From Hormiphora californensis (taxonomy: Eukaryota > Ctenophora > Tentaculata > Cydippida > Pleurobrachiidae), in the NCBI GenBank assembly GCA_020137815.1, contig CM035352.1, positions 8,858,416 through 8,922,415 on the forward strand: a stretch of DNA of 64,000 nucleotides. Reading direction: 5' to 3'. A program made the translations under genes and the position numbers. Position 1 is the first letter of the stretch. Every line of letters starts with the position of its first letter. Positions 44,311 to 56,404 of the stretch are shown piece after piece. The notes under the pieces were generated by a model, which did no database searches, was not told the origin of the DNA, and saw nothing but the letters and a program-made list of their open reading frames with translations.

Positions 44311-45169
44311 TAGTTAGTAGGAGTTTCAACAGGTGGTGGGGTAGAGTTATTATTGGGATTTGGTATTCTCGTACTCGATAGATTTTCCCTGCTCGTAAAC
44401 CCAGGTGCTGAAGGTTGAACATCATCGGTTCCGTCTGAAAACATTGCATTATAGTCATTAGTCAGTCTGCAATCTCTCGATCAATAGGATATTGTTCAAT
44501 ACCACATGTAATATAAAACACACATATCCACACACGGATTTACCTGACTCAGACTCCTTTGAAAAATTGCCAGTTTTCTTGAAAAGCCGTGCATTGCTTA
44601 CAACTATCTTGGGAACTCTCCTCTTCTTTCTATTTCTCTTATGGTAGCACAGGATCGCAGAGAGAATGGTAAACCCTAGGATTACTCCACAGCAAATTGC
44701 AACAACTCGCCAGAGGGTACCAAAATCTACCGGGGAAGCAGTAATTAATTAACTAATTAATTAAGTATGTCTCCAAACTGCAAATAACTCTTTTGAATTG
44801 TCTCATTACCTATACCGAATTGATCAGATTCCCCATCCACATTCTTAGTTTCCTCAGTATTACCACCTGTATCTGGATCTGCAAACAGGTGTTAACTATA
44901 ACACGTACAATGACGTACATTTACAAACTACAGCAGAACTACCCAGTTTGGGGAAGCCTTAAAAATTCTCTCAGCCCAGCACAATGTGTTTTCACCACAG
45001 CCCAAACTACCGCATTTTGCTAACCTGTTGTGCTTGTTGAGCACTGCTTCCCCTTCCACCCCTCCTTACAAATCCTCTCTCCAGTAGTCTCATTACAGGA
45101 GTACCGCACCGTATTAGCAACACAGTTCACCCCGCATTCATCTCCATAGTAACCTGTGCTGCAGGAAGT
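44311..45169 (-). CDS. DSL-ligand C-terminal half (DSL domain, TM, tail), 4 exons
   Basis: Exons 45025-45169, 44810-44878, 44544-44726 and 44311-44434 (stop at 44311) join in phase. The first encodes a DSL-type domain (SCSTGYYGDECGVNCVANTV, YSCNETTGERICKEGWKGKQ, then C), like Delta/Serrate/Lag-2 ligands. The second is a short acidic linker, the third one membrane span (VVAICCGVILGFTILSAILC) followed by basic YHKRNRK, and the last a Ser/Pro/Asn-rich cytoplasmic tail. No EGF repeats are seen between DSL and membrane, so the ligand would be unusually small. No N-terminal exons exist upstream on this strand; they appear on the opposite strand at 45724-46676. Confidence 0.72.
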
Positions 45170-45477
45170 CTGCAAAAAGAATTGACATCATTGTGTGTAG
45201 TACACAGTGTACGAGGGGGAAGCTGCAGACTCTTTGTATGAGTTAGAGAGTGTAGAAGCAGCTGTATTAGTGCAGCATGTACACAAACATCTAAGTTCAT
45301 ATCATATGCATGACGTAGTGTAGAGAAGGAGGTAGGAAGTGTATATTTGATATAGGAGGAGTTACTACATGAACAACAATTTAAAAAGACCCGGATTAGA
45401 GAAGGTATTTAGGGGTTTGAACAGCAATCCCGCTGAACATGATCACAGCACGCAAAGCAAGTTTCGTAAGACACTAA

Positions 45478-45537
45478 TCTCTCTCTCTCTCCTCTCTCCT
45501 CCTCTCTCTTCTTCTCTCTCGTCTCTCTCTCCTCTCT

Positions 45538-45575
<38 letters not shown>

Positions 45576-45590
45576 CTCTTCTCTCTCCCG
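45478..45590. repeat. CT-rich microsatellite between the DSL-ligand halves
   Basis: CTCTCTCCTCTCTC tract separating the two divergent gene halves. GA/CT-rich tracts are common breakpoint and misassembly sites. Confidence 0.9.
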
Positions 45591-45723
45591 CAGGAAGGTT
45601 TTTGATTGAATACGCCAGCATCCAGCACTGTCCCTCACACTCTCACGACACATGCAGCACAGCATCCACAGTTCGCGTTGCTGATCCTTGTTTTTTATCT
45701 CTGTTTACAACTGATATGATAGT

Positions 45724-46676
45724 TGTTATCACTTCCCTTCTTATCAATACAGTAAGTACTGCAGTAGATCCCATTTCGTCGCCATGGAAACGTGGAACGG
45801 GGCGATTTTTGGAATTTTGGATGAATGGATGGGTTACCATGGTGTTTGAAAACTTGGCTGCCAGCCAATATCTCCTCTCTCCCTTCTCCAGGTATTTGGT
45901 GATGGGGTGCTCTCCCTTCAGATCCTATCGTACAACAACCCCTTGTCCACATCACTAACGGGGGAGGAATGTGCGGGACAGTGCGTTAATACCTTCACCC
46001 TCACTACCACTACCAGGTAACCATGGGGAAATGGAACAGTGGGGACGCCAACACTGTATTGGACTTTTTTTTTGGGAATTTGGGGCTGTCTGAGATGTCA
46101 GGCCAATGGTCTGATCGCGGTTCTCATGCGCTCGAAAGCAATGAGAATAGGCTCAGGCCAATGCTCTGTGCCTACTCCCCATCATCCAAATTAGAAATAT
46201 TAGCCTGTTCTAATGCAGTGTTTCTGTTTCAGAGTGAGAACAGCTGGAATGGTTCTCACAGAGATTTCCCAGCTTGATTCAGATAATAATATCGGGGATG
46301 TTCACAGCTTCTCAAGCTCTCTAGGCGGGGACTGGCCAAACCCTTTGACCATATACTTTGCAGATGAGGTATACTAATTTTATGCCTTCTAAATGAGGCC
46401 TGTGGAAGCTGAGATAAAAAGAATTACTTGATTAATTTGATTGATTTTGTAGTCTTTCGACCTATGGGACCAACAAACCCAAGCCGTGCACACAATAACC
46501 CCTCCCTATTACAACAGGTCCGGCTGGTATTCTCCCTGTTGGTGATTGGTGTTGAGAAGAACTACCCGAACAATGAATATTCCATGGCCACCTTCACTTA
46601 CAATACAACTGGGGTTCCAGCAGAGGAGAGGGTTGTCCTACTGAGCGGTAGTGCCAGCTTAACTTTCTCTTACACT
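45724..46676 (+). CDS. DSL-ligand N-terminal half (signal peptide, MNNL), inverted
   Basis: A short hydrophobic start (MIVVITSLLINT, ending at a GTAAGT donor) is followed by exons 45892-46016 (VFGDGVLSLQILSYNNP, EECAGQCVNTFTL), 46233-46368 (VRTAGMVLTEISQL, WPNPLTIYFADE) and 46518-46676 (VRLVFSLLVIGVEKNYPNNE, VVLLSGSASLTFSYT). This is the pattern of the MNNL/C2 module at the N-terminus of Notch ligands (G-x-F-x-L...F-x-N...C-x(3)-C; W-P; LxxSxxxxxLxxxY). The last exon ends in phase 0 with a GTGAGT donor, but no DSL exon follows on this strand; 150 bp further on GPD1 begins on the other strand. The phase-0 DSL exon at 45169 would fit exactly. Confidence 0.65.
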
Positions 46677-46827
46677 GTGAGTACCACGACGGGGGTTAAT
46701 AGAGCTGGCTATCCACGACGGTTAGTGTAGTACGAGACTGCTGGCTTGCTGATTTTGTGTACACAATCGTACTGCAGTATACTGTCAGGTCAATGCTCTG
46801 ACAGTCACAGAATTTCTTGTAACTCAC

Positions 46828-49788
46828 CTAATCCAAGACCATCAACAAAACCGGCTGCCACTGCAACGATGTTCTTCAAGGCTCCACACAATTCCACAGT
46901 TTGGCTGTCTGGTGAAAAATAGATCTGTTGTAAGGGTTAGCAAGGAGTTAAACACAACAGGTGACCCCTGAATGGTTTTTAGTAAACACTGTAAAAGTTG
47001 TTTCTGGAGTGAGGGTCAGAGTTGTATACTTCAATTCACTAAATTACTATTTATTATTGATTTAGGTGCAAGTCCGAAGCTGATTCTAATCACCGTGTGG
47101 TTTAGTAAACACAGTTTAGTAAACACTGTTTAGTAAACACTGTTTACCTTGGACGGGCGTGGTACGGAAGTAGGATGTATTGAATAGACTCTGGTACACG
47201 TCACACATATTGGCATCATTGCAACCAATCGTGGCTTCTGAAAACTCCTCCCTGGCAACCTAGACAGGGATATCAAGACTTATTAACTAGATCCAAAACC
47301 AAATAAGTTTGGTGGACTTTCTCAATAGTAATCTAGCCCTAACAACAGTCGCCTGACACTGTGTCCGTGCTCCGGAACAAAAAGAAAGTATGAACAACTA
47401 GCCCTAAATTCAGTAACAGTATCTCTAACAATCCACTGACCTCATTGGCAATGTTGGCTCCCATTAGCACGGAGCACTCAGTACCCAGTTCCCCCTGGAT
47501 TAGACTGGAAATTAGGGCCAACTCTGAGCTATCCTGAAGTCCCTTGATACAGGAGAGAGATACCGCTCCTTGTTTGATACTACCATTGATCTTACCACAG
47601 ATACCCTTCACAAACTGAAAGGGAGATAAAGAGTGTCAAGCTAAAATACATAACGATACAAAAAGAGGAGGACTTTAAATGGTAGACAAGATATATTACA
47701 AGCAGTATAAATCTTGTAAAACATCGTGCATCAAGTGATTGTGGTGATTTAAAAAAGTATGTGTTACCAAGGTTACCATGGTTACTAATTACCATTGTAA
47801 AATTTTGAGATATAATATAATTCTTTAGGTAGCACTGCTTGTACAACTTATAACACCCCCCAGTGTTATAAGTTTTCACTTATAACACCCCCCAGTGTTA
47901 TAAGTTTTCACTTATAACACCCCCCAGTGATACATGAAAACTTATAACACTGCTGCACTTCGAACTCCTTACTCCACTATTTCTGTCACACTTAAAAACC
48001 GTTAGAAAGATAAACGTGTACGAATTCCCTCTCTCTCTTTCTTTATGTCACACTCTCACGCCGTTGCAGCACCGATATCAAGATAACGGTTACGAACTCC
48101 CTGACCCACACATTCTTTATCTCTGATCTCACTCTCACTAATCTCTCACTCTCTTTACCTATCTCAGGCGTTATCTTATCTTATACTGATTTCTCTGCCT
48201 GCTACCCTATCATGAATTCGTTCTATTGTTACGCCCTAAAGTGTCTCTCACTCTTGTTTTAAAAATTTTACAATGCAATTTTATTATGCCTATTTTCGTT
48301 GTACCTGAAGTCAACAATAATGTCCCAGATTCTTACACTTTTAGACCTCGCAGGCTCGGTCAAAAAGTAAAACTACATCACTCGCAGGCTCGTGAGGTAG
48401 TTACACTTAGTGGCACTCGCAGGCTCGTGCACTAAAGTACAAGAATCTGCCTCGACCTGTGGTCTCGGATCATTATTGTTGTACTTATAACACTCGACCT
48501 TCGGTCTCGTGTTATAAGTTTTCAGGTACAACTTATAGACATAATAAAATCCTACATGGTTAGTGGTTACTCTATATACCTGATGAGGTAGTACCCACAG
48601 GAGGATATCCGCTCCCTTGACACTCTCCACAACATCAGTAACAGCCACTACATTCTCAGGTAGTTTAACACCCGGTAAATACTTGATGTTCTCGTGGGTC
48701 GTGTTGATCATTTCAGAGAGTTTCTGACCGTTCACTACCTCCTCAAACACCCACATACGCACCTGGCAACAGCTGTGTTAAATATTCAAAATGGAATCAC
48801 TCGAGAAGGTAGATGTAATTATTCATAACATCTGAGTGGGCCGTGTGTAAATTGAAATCATCCTATTAACGGGTGACAACTAAAAATTGTCCCTAATTTA
48901 AAACGGCTGTAGAATTTTTCCCTTTTGAGATACAGCTTCGGGCCAGCGATAGAACGATTTTTCAGACAATTTTAAATCGGAGTAACATAACGGCGAAGAC
49001 TAAAAAGTTCATTTTCATTGCGATATCGCATCATTTCCTCTTGCCCCACCAAAGCATGAAGTACGTGAAATCTACACAATCTTCTAGCACCTCTAGCGCC
49101 TGTTCTGTTTGAGATACAGCTTCGGGATAGCGACAGAATGATTTTTCAGACAATTTTGAACGAAATTAACTTTGTTTCAAACTCCGTTAATCTCAATTTC
49201 CTGATCAGAATCTTCTGTAACAAAGCGGTGTTTACAGGTAATTTGAGAAATCGCCATTTCGACAATCTCTTGAAACATTAATGACGCGGTAAACCAACTT
49301 CCTAATGAGCTGAAATTTTCAAACTTGGCAGTTATGTTGGTTATGGCATGAACGACTAGACTTCCAATTTTGAGAATTCTATTTCATCGGGAAGGTCGTT
49401 TCTGATAACATTGAAATTTCAAATCTCCGTACTACATGCTTTGGAGGGACAAGAGGAAATGATGCGATATCGCAATGAAAATGAAATTTTTAGACTTTGC
49501 CGGTATGTTATTCCGATTCAAAATTGTCTGAAAAATCGTTCTATCACTAGCCCGAAGCTGTATCTCAAAAGAAAAAATGTATACAGCCGTTTTGAATTAG
49601 GGACAATTTTTAGTTGTCACCCGTTAGGAAGCTGGAATTGTTTCTATCCACACTCGAGAGAATTCTTTTCTCTATTTTACCTCCTTGTCAAAAAGGTTGG
49701 GGTGTCGGGGGGTGTTGGATCCGACAATTTTAGCAATTGCACATCCCCAGTTTCCACTGCCGATTACGGTTACTTTCCTAGCTGCCAT
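46828..49788 (-). CDS. GPD1: GPD1, NAD-dependent glycerol-3-phosphate dehydrogenase, C-terminus missing
   Basis: Exons 49681-49788 ([21 protein letters not shown], the dinucleotide-binding loop), 48580-48762 ([31 protein letters not shown]), 47441-47614 ([22 protein letters not shown]), 47148-47259 ([11 protein letters not shown]) and 46828-46908 ([20 protein letters not shown]) join in phase and match cytosolic GPD1, which reduces dihydroxyacetone phosphate to glycerol 3-phosphate. The catalytic lysine (ALKNIVAV) is present. About 219 of about 350 residues are encoded; the exons with the substrate-binding GGRNR region should lie left of 46828 but are replaced by the inverted ligand half. A valid donor follows exon 5. 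Confidence 0.88.
47830..48535. repeat. hairpin-cluster element in GPD1 intron 2
   Basis: Bounded by GTACAACTTATA (left) and inverse-type GTACAACTTATA context (right). It contains three 33-bp tandem units of CTTATAACACCCCCCAGTG at 47847-47945. Separate stems follow: CTAC-a-TCAC…GTGA-g-GTAG and TAGTG-g-CAC…GTG-CACTA, both looped on CTCGCAGGCTC, and CTTATAACAC…GTGTTATAAG looped on TCGACCTTCGGTCTC. No coding exon. Confidence 0.6.
48869..49624. mobile_element. palindromic MITE in GPD1 intron 1, TA-flanked
   Basis: Ends ACGGGTGACAACTAAAAATT and the inverse AATTTTTAGTTGTCACCCGT, with TA at both edges. Arms of about 350 bp mirror each other (for example atcgcatcatttcctcttg and its inverse near 49460). 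No transposase. Confidence 0.82.
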
Positions 49789-50173
49789 ATTCTGTTTGCT
49801 ATACTATGAGAAAACAAGGAGTAAGTACCCGGGGTTTAGAACACATTTTAGAATCTTTGAGACATCTATCATAGATGTCATAGATGTCATATACTATTAA
49901 TCCAAGGGTAACCGGGCAAGCAGGAATTTTGACAATTGACAAATCGAATATTGAGGCAAACATAATTAAGATATACCCAAGTCCCAAACATAATATGTAA
50001 TAGGTAGAATAACTGATTACAAAACTCTCAATACACAATAAAAAAAATGAAAACTTCTGGCCTCAACACGGAATAAAACCGCCCACTCCAGAAATGAGAG
50101 ATAAAGAGGGTAAGAGAGTGAGGAAAATTGAGAACACGCCACTGCTACCCACGCATGTCCTGTCCCACACAAT

Positions 50174-50177
<4 letters not shown>

Positions 50178-50258
<81 letters not shown>

Positions 50259-50278
50259 CTCTCCCCTCTCTCTCTCTC
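50178..50278. repeat. (CT)n microsatellite between LHPP and GPD1
   Basis: Long CT run between the 3' end of LHPP (50357) and the 5' end of GPD1 (49788). Frames through it are artefacts. Confidence 0.97.
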
Positions 50279-50356
50279 ACCCTTAACAGCTTCCCGCATC
50301 CAAAAAGCACATAAACCGTTTGTCTCTCCCAGGGGGCAGCTACCACAACAATGATC

Positions 50357-52244
50357 TCAGAGTGAGGAGAGAATAGCGTCTACCGCACAACTGAAGTTGT
50401 CCACTATCATGGTAGGAGTTACCGTAGCATGGTTCTCATCTTTCTCAGGCCTGCAAGAACCCTCCAATAAGTTTGTAAAAGAGATGGTCGAACATCAACA
50501 AGGCAACAAGAACCATGTTATTGTGTGAAGAAAACATTTTACAAATAAATAGATGATCACAATCTCTCTCTCATCACCAAATTCGTTGATCTAAAACCTT
50601 ATCTAAAACTAACTAATAACTGAATTCGAACCTGAATTTCCCTGTCCTAACAAGAATTCCCTGAAGGCCAGTAGCCATTGAACCACCGATATCAGACTCC
50701 ACATCATCTCCAATCATGACACACTGTGGGTGGTGGTGTGTCAGCACAGTATGGTGGTAATATTATGGGGGAAATACGTCCAATTATCATTGTATATTGG
50801 TAGTATGCAGAGTGCAGATTGCAGACGTACTGCGACAGAGTAAATTACTTCTTCCATATTCTTCCATATTACTCTTTCTCTCTCATTACTCTGAGTGATG
50901 AGAGAGAAAAAGGAAAATGGAAAAAAAGTGAACTTTGAACAAAATTTTCCGTTCATTTGTACCTGGTCAGGTGGAATTCCTAAGATTTTGGCAGCTTGTG
51001 TGAAAAACATGGCGCTTGGTTTCCCAATACACTCCGCCTTGCATTGACTCGAATACTGAAAGTGAGTAAAAAGTAACAAACTTGCTGTCAGGCAAATGCT
51101 CTGACCACAGTTCTCGGGCGCTCCGCGAACTGAGAGAAATGAGAATAGGGTCAGGCCAACGCTCTGACAGCAAACTTGCTACTATGTTCATAAACAACCA
51201 TTTTGTGATAATCTATGGGTTCCATGGAAGGGGATATAAATAGTACTGCTTGTGGTAATATCTGGTTTACAGGGAGGGGATATAGAGGTTACTGAAACTA
51301 GTAAACTGTTACCTCAAGACCAGTCACAAAGCAGCCAACGTCCAGCTTGAGTCCAACCCTCTTATCCTTATAGAATTTACTGAACAATGTGTTAGAAACT
51401 TTCAACAACAAACGCCATGAAACATGCACGTTGAACTTACCTTTTGCCCAAGCAAAAGAATTTCTTGTCTCCTGAAAATAAGGTTTTATAGAATCACAAT
51501 ATAATTTGGTTGTTGGTGGGATCAGTCGGTATGTTTTGATTTACTGTACCTTTAACGAGATGTCTGAAAGTGTTGTCCATGGCTTCGTATGTGAACCCGT
51601 CCTCTGCATCTCCGACAATGACTGTATTTGGGTCACTGCTGGATTCCCCAAATTCCTCCTGAACTCGCTTGTGCACCAAGAAGTGCGGTCTGTATCCCTC
51701 GTCTTTTATCAACTGGAAGTGGAGGGGGAGTTTTTGACACTCTTATTAGCTGAGATAGTACAAATCTGTGACCGGTGACGAAAGTTCCTTTTACAAGAAG
51801 GAGAGAACAGTATTCATAGTATCTACAACCATGTAAAGTATTGAAACCTGTTTCATAACCGAGACGGGAGATATTATCATTTCCGAGGAAACTGGAAATC
51901 CAATTCTCTGTAGTTTTTCTGCCATTCGATCAGTCGAATAAGTGCTTTCGTTCGTACAGAGAACTGTTGGTATACCAGATTCCATTAACCTGTCAAAATA
52001 CTTCTAAAAATGACCAGTCGTATTATTAAATTCATTCAAGTTGTTACCTTTTGAAAGCATCAACTGATTGTGAAATAGCGATATCGTCTCCATCTTCCGT
52101 CCCATCTTTCAGCACACCACTAATATCAGTTAGTACTCCTGAGGGGAGTATTTTCTCAATAACCTGTCAATCTGTGGATTTCAATCCGCAATCGACACAA
52201 TCAAAAATTAAAATTATACCTTTCGGTTTAGAGACGAGACTCAT
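50357..52244 (-). CDS. LHPP: LHPP, HAD-family phospholysine/phosphohistidine pyrophosphatase (complete, 9 exons)
   Basis: Exons 52220-52244 (ATG), 52048-52138, 51848-51989, 51550-51712, 51441-51471, 51313-51379, 50963-51055, 50632-50723 and 50357-50450 give 265 residues (human 270) with consistent phases. HAD motifs: GVLTDISGVL (motif I, nucleophile Asp), VLCTNEST (motif II), ECIGKPS (motif III Lys), CVMIGDDVESDIGG (motif IV). HFLVHKRVQEEF, DPNTVIVGDAEDGFTYEAMD and VRTGKFRPEKDE match LHPP more closely than HDHD2. LHPP hydrolyses inorganic pyrophosphate and phospho-lysine/histidine. The start codon lies only about 60 bp from the 3' tail of LINE-A, so the promoter must be in or across that element or very short. 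Confidence 0.93.
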
Positions 52245-52443
52245 ATCCGCAGTATTTAAATTCCTTATCTATCAAAACAGCGACATTAGACAAAAACTAC
52301 AAGTTTACAAGTTTACAAGTTTACAAGTTTACAAGTTTACAAGTTTACAATTAAAGTTTTATTTATAAAGAAACAGGCCTTCCCTGAATGGGTCCACCTA
52401 AATAAAATTAAGTTGAAAAACTATCCCTTCACACTCACACTCA

Positions 52444-54955
52444 TCAGCACAGCACAGCACATTGAGGCGAAAGGTCATTTGGAAGTGGCGGGTACCCTCT
52501 GACTGGAGGACGATCGTGAAATCCTGTCAAGTAATTGCCCAATGAAGATTTGAACTGATTCAAGCTCACACAAGAATTGACAGCAGCTGGTAGAGTGTTC
52601 CATAAATGAGCTGCTCTTGGACCAAATGAGCAGTGAAATTGATTAGCTCGTTTCGTTTCTGCTCTATAGGGGTAAGGTGGTGGGACTATCCGCATACCCA
52701 GTCTAGCGTGCTGTTGAAATACTAGGTTGGCAGAGTTAGGTACAAAACCATGAATCGTCTTCCACACATGAATCAGAAAGTAGCGCTGTCTCCGACGCTG
52801 GAGGGACATAAGATTGAGCAATTTCAGTCTATCCCAATAGTCATGACCCTGCATACCATCAAGACGTCTGGTGAAACAACGTTGGACATTCTCAATAGCC
52901 TTGATATCACCAGCCTTGGAAGGGTTCCAGACTAGGCAACAGTACTCAAGAATAGGCCTGACCAAGGACTTGAAAAGCTGTACCATAACCTCCGGAGAAC
53001 GGTCCCGAAAAACGCTGAATATCCAGCCACTCAAGAGGGAAGCCTTCCGCACTATGATAGAAATGTGCCTCGTCCATGACCCATCTGAAGACATCTGGAC
53101 ACCCAGATCACGAACATCAGGTTCGGGGGTCAACTGCACACCTGAGCTTGTAGTATATGAAAACACTTCAGCTGCGAAAGGAAACTGTCTGAGGATAGCA
53201 GACTTATTCAGACTATAGCTCAAGAGCTGAAATTTATCCTCATGTAACTTCATATTGTTCTTCTTTGCCCATTCTGCCACTCTTAAAAGATCGTTCTGTA
53301 GGCACGCCTGGCTAGTCATATCCGAAATAGCTTTCACCAACTTAGTATCGTCAGCAAAAGTTAGACACATGCTACCGTCTAGCACTGACTCCAGGTCAAG
53401 AATATATATGAGGAAAAGAAGTGGTCCGAGCACACTACCCTGGGCAACCCCACTAAGTACCTCAACCCAGGGTGACCTCACTCCATCCACCATTACACAC
53501 TGATTCCTGCCCAGGATCCACGCACTAATCCACTGAAGGAGTTGACCTCCAATACCATATCGCCTCAATTTAGCTAGCAGAACATTGATATCCACTGAAT
53601 CAAATGCTTTACTAAAATCTAAGTAGATAGCATCGACTTCCTGATCACCGCATAGTTCAGATAGGATGATGTCAACATGGGTTAGTAGCTGTGTCATGGT
53701 ACTGCGCCCCTTTCTGAAACCATGCTGTGTGTCACTCTGCAACTCCATCTCGTCCAAGTAGTCACTGATCCGTTTCCTCACCAGCCGCTCAAACACTTTA
53801 GACAGGTGACTTGTTATAGACACTGGGCGATAATTCACAGGTTTCGATTTAGCCCCCTTCTTGAATAACGGTGTTATGAACTGTTGCTTTAAGCAACTAG
53901 GGACAGATCCGTCTTCAAATGACCTGTTCCACAACATCCAAATCGGGTATGCCAGGCTACTGCTGCACTGTTTCAGAACAAAAGAAGGAATGCAGTCAGG
54001 AGGGGATGCTGAAAATGGTTTAAGTTCCTTCAAGCCAGTCTGGATACATTCCTGTGAAAACTCCAAACTTGTCAGGATCTCCCCAAGGTCCTCCACGTTA
54101 CCAGCTGCCTCTGCGGGGTCGATAGCGGCAGGATCACTAAAAACGCTGGAAAACTGGTGTTGGAGTAATCCAGCCTTCTCTTGAGGATCCACAGTTAGTG
54201 AACCATCTTCACGCTCAAGGGGTGCAACTGAAGATTTAACCTTTGATTTCCTCTTGACGTGTGAATAAAAGTACTTCGGGTTTTCTTTAATTACGTCGAC
54301 AGCCTTCCTCTCTGCCTTCTTGTCCCTTGATATCAAATGGTCCTTTATCCTTCCAATAATCCAGTCCATCTGTGATTTCCATTTGTTTGAATCGTCCTCT
54401 CGTTTAACCAATTTACGTCTCCTGCTGGTTAAGTGTTTCAGTTCTTTGTCCACAAACTCTTTCCTGATTTTCTTCAACCGACAGTGTGACTTTACAACTT
54501 TGAACACTTTGTCACGCATGGCCTCCACAAAAAGGGAACCATCCTCGTCTCCCAGTTCTTCACATTCCGTCAACATTCGATCCCAATCAGTAGCCGCTAG
54601 TTCCGCATCAATACTAGTGAAGTCAGCCGACTGAAGATCCAATTGACGATAACCCTCAAGTGTACTGGGAAGAAATAAACTTTTAGGACCGAGAGGGTTG
54701 AAAGATAGTTCACATGATACCCAGGAATGATCCGAGATACCCCCATCCGTAATAGAAATATCGCTGAAATATTCTGGACGGTTGGTAAACACAAGGTCTA
54801 GCGTGTTGTTGCCTCTTGTAGGGCCCTCAACAACTTGGGATAGAAAGTTTGCGTCCATGAAATCAGCAACAACATTGTAGTTAGGCTGATCAACCGGGAC
54901 AGACGAACCATCAGACCACTGAAAAAGAGGAAAATTAAAATCCCCAGAAATTACG
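52444..54955 (-). CDS. LINE-A reverse transcriptase with C-terminal half of the endonuclease
   Basis: Open from the insertion edge to the stop at 52444. It begins inside the endonuclease (VISGDFNFPLFQWSDG, ITDGGISDHSWVSCEL, the GDFN and SDH motifs). The reverse transcriptase follows: QHGFRKGRSTMTQLL, AIYLDFSKAFDSVDINVLLA, SGVAQGSVLGPLLFLIYI, MCLTFADDTKLV (FADD active site). The end (FGPRAAHLWNTLPAAVNS, LNQFKSSLGNYL) is the CR1/L2-type C-terminus. The annotated ORF runs further upstream (to 55182), but those codons (HSAFTLHSLCI repeats) belong to the inserted transposon arm. Confidence 0.9.
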
Positions 54956-54964
54956 GTACTACCC

Positions 54965-55300
54965 GCATCCTCCATATCCTTAAATCGATAGTGTTTACGC
55001 AGTGAATACAGAGCGAATGCAGAGTGAATGCAGAGCGAATGCAGAGTGAATGCAGAGTGAATGCAGAGCGAATGCAGAGTGAATGCAGAGCGAATGCAGA
55101 GTGAATGCAGAGTGAATGCAGAGTGGTTCCAGAGTGAATACGCAGTGAATGCAGAGTGAATACGCAGTGAATACGCAATCATTGGGGATATCCTACCAGA
55201 ACTGTTTACGCAGTGAATACAGAGTGAATACGCAGTGAATACAGAGTGAATACGCAGTGAATGCAGAGCGAATACGCAATCATTGGTAATATCCTACCAG
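54965..55300 (+). repeat. left arm: 11-bp tandem repeats
   Basis: About 25 units of (GCAGAGTGAAT / GCAGAGCGAAT / ACGCAGTGAAT) with two copies of a caatcattggggatatcctacc-type spacer. In other frames it reads as HSAFTLHSLCI repeats, which is not protein-coding evidence. Confidence 0.9.
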
Positions 55301-55387
55301 AACTAGAATGTAAATACTAGAATGTAAATACGCAGTGATAAAAAAATTGGATATTGTTGCTACAACCCGAAAAAAAGTGGTTTTGTC

Positions 55388-56395
55388 TCTCTCTCTCTCC
55401 CTCTCTATCTCCCTCTCCCTCTCCCTCTCTATCTCTATCTCTATCTCCCTCTCTATCTCTATCTCTATCTCTATCTCTATGTCCCTCTCTCTATCTCTAT
55501 CTCCCTCTCCCTCTCTATCTCCCTCTCTATCTCTATCTCCCTCTCTCTATCTCCCTCTCCCTCTCTATCTCCCTCTCTATCTCCCTCTCTCTCTCCCTCT
55601 CTATCTCCCTCTCCCTCTCCCTCTCTATCTCTATCTCTATCTCCCTCTCTATCTCTATCTCTATCTCTATCTCTATGTCCCTCTCTCTATCTCTATCTCC
55701 CTCTCCCTCTCTATCTCCCTCTCTATCTCTATCTCCCTCTCTCTATCTCCCTCTCCCTCTCTATCTCCCTCTCTATCTCCCTCTCTATCTCCCTCTCTAT
55801 CTCCCTCTCTATCTCCCTCTCTATATCTATCTCTATCTCTATCTCTATCTCTATCTCTATCTCCCTCTCTCTATCTCTATCTCCCTCTCTATCGCTATCT
55901 CTATCTCTAACTCTCTATCTCTCTATCTCTCTATCTCTCTATCTCTCTATCTCCCTCTCCCTCTCCCTCTCCCTCTCCCTCTCCCTCTCCCTCTCCCTCT
56001 CCCTCTCCCTCTCCCTCTCCCTCTCCCTCTCCCTCTCCCTCTCCCTCTCCCTCTCCCTCTCCCTCTCCCTCTCCCTCTCCCTCTCCCTCTCCCTCTCCCT
56101 CTCCCTCTCCCTCTCCCTCTCCCTCTCCCTCTCCCTCTCCCTCTCCCTCTCCCTCTCCCTCTCCCTCTCCCTCTCCCTCTCCCTCTCCCTCTCCCTCTCC
56201 CTCTCCCTCTCCCTCTCCCTCTCCCTCTCCCTCTCCCTCTCCCTCTCCCTCTCCCTCTCCCTCTCCCTCTCTATCTCTATCTCTATCTCTACCTCTATCT
56301 CTATCTCTATATCTCTATCTCTATCTCTATCTCTATCTCTATCTCTATCTCTATCTCTATCTCCCTCTCTATCTCCCTCTCTATTCTTTTCCTGT
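55388..56395. repeat. CTCTAT / CTCCCT satellite, about 1 kb
   Basis: Two near-duplicate CTATCTCTATCTCCCTCTC blocks, then about 300 bp of pure CTCCCT hexamers (55950-56268), then CTCTAT. Apparent 180-360 residue proteins (SLSLPL repeats) in all frames are artefacts. Confidence 0.97.
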
Positions 56396-56404
56396 CTCCA
56401 GAAT

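Noticed and set aside
54951-55182. N-terminal HSAFTLHSLCI repeats as part of the LINE polymerase protein (and 60206-60508)
   Set aside because: They come from the foldback arm tandem repeats. The real LINE frame starts at the duplication (54947-54954).
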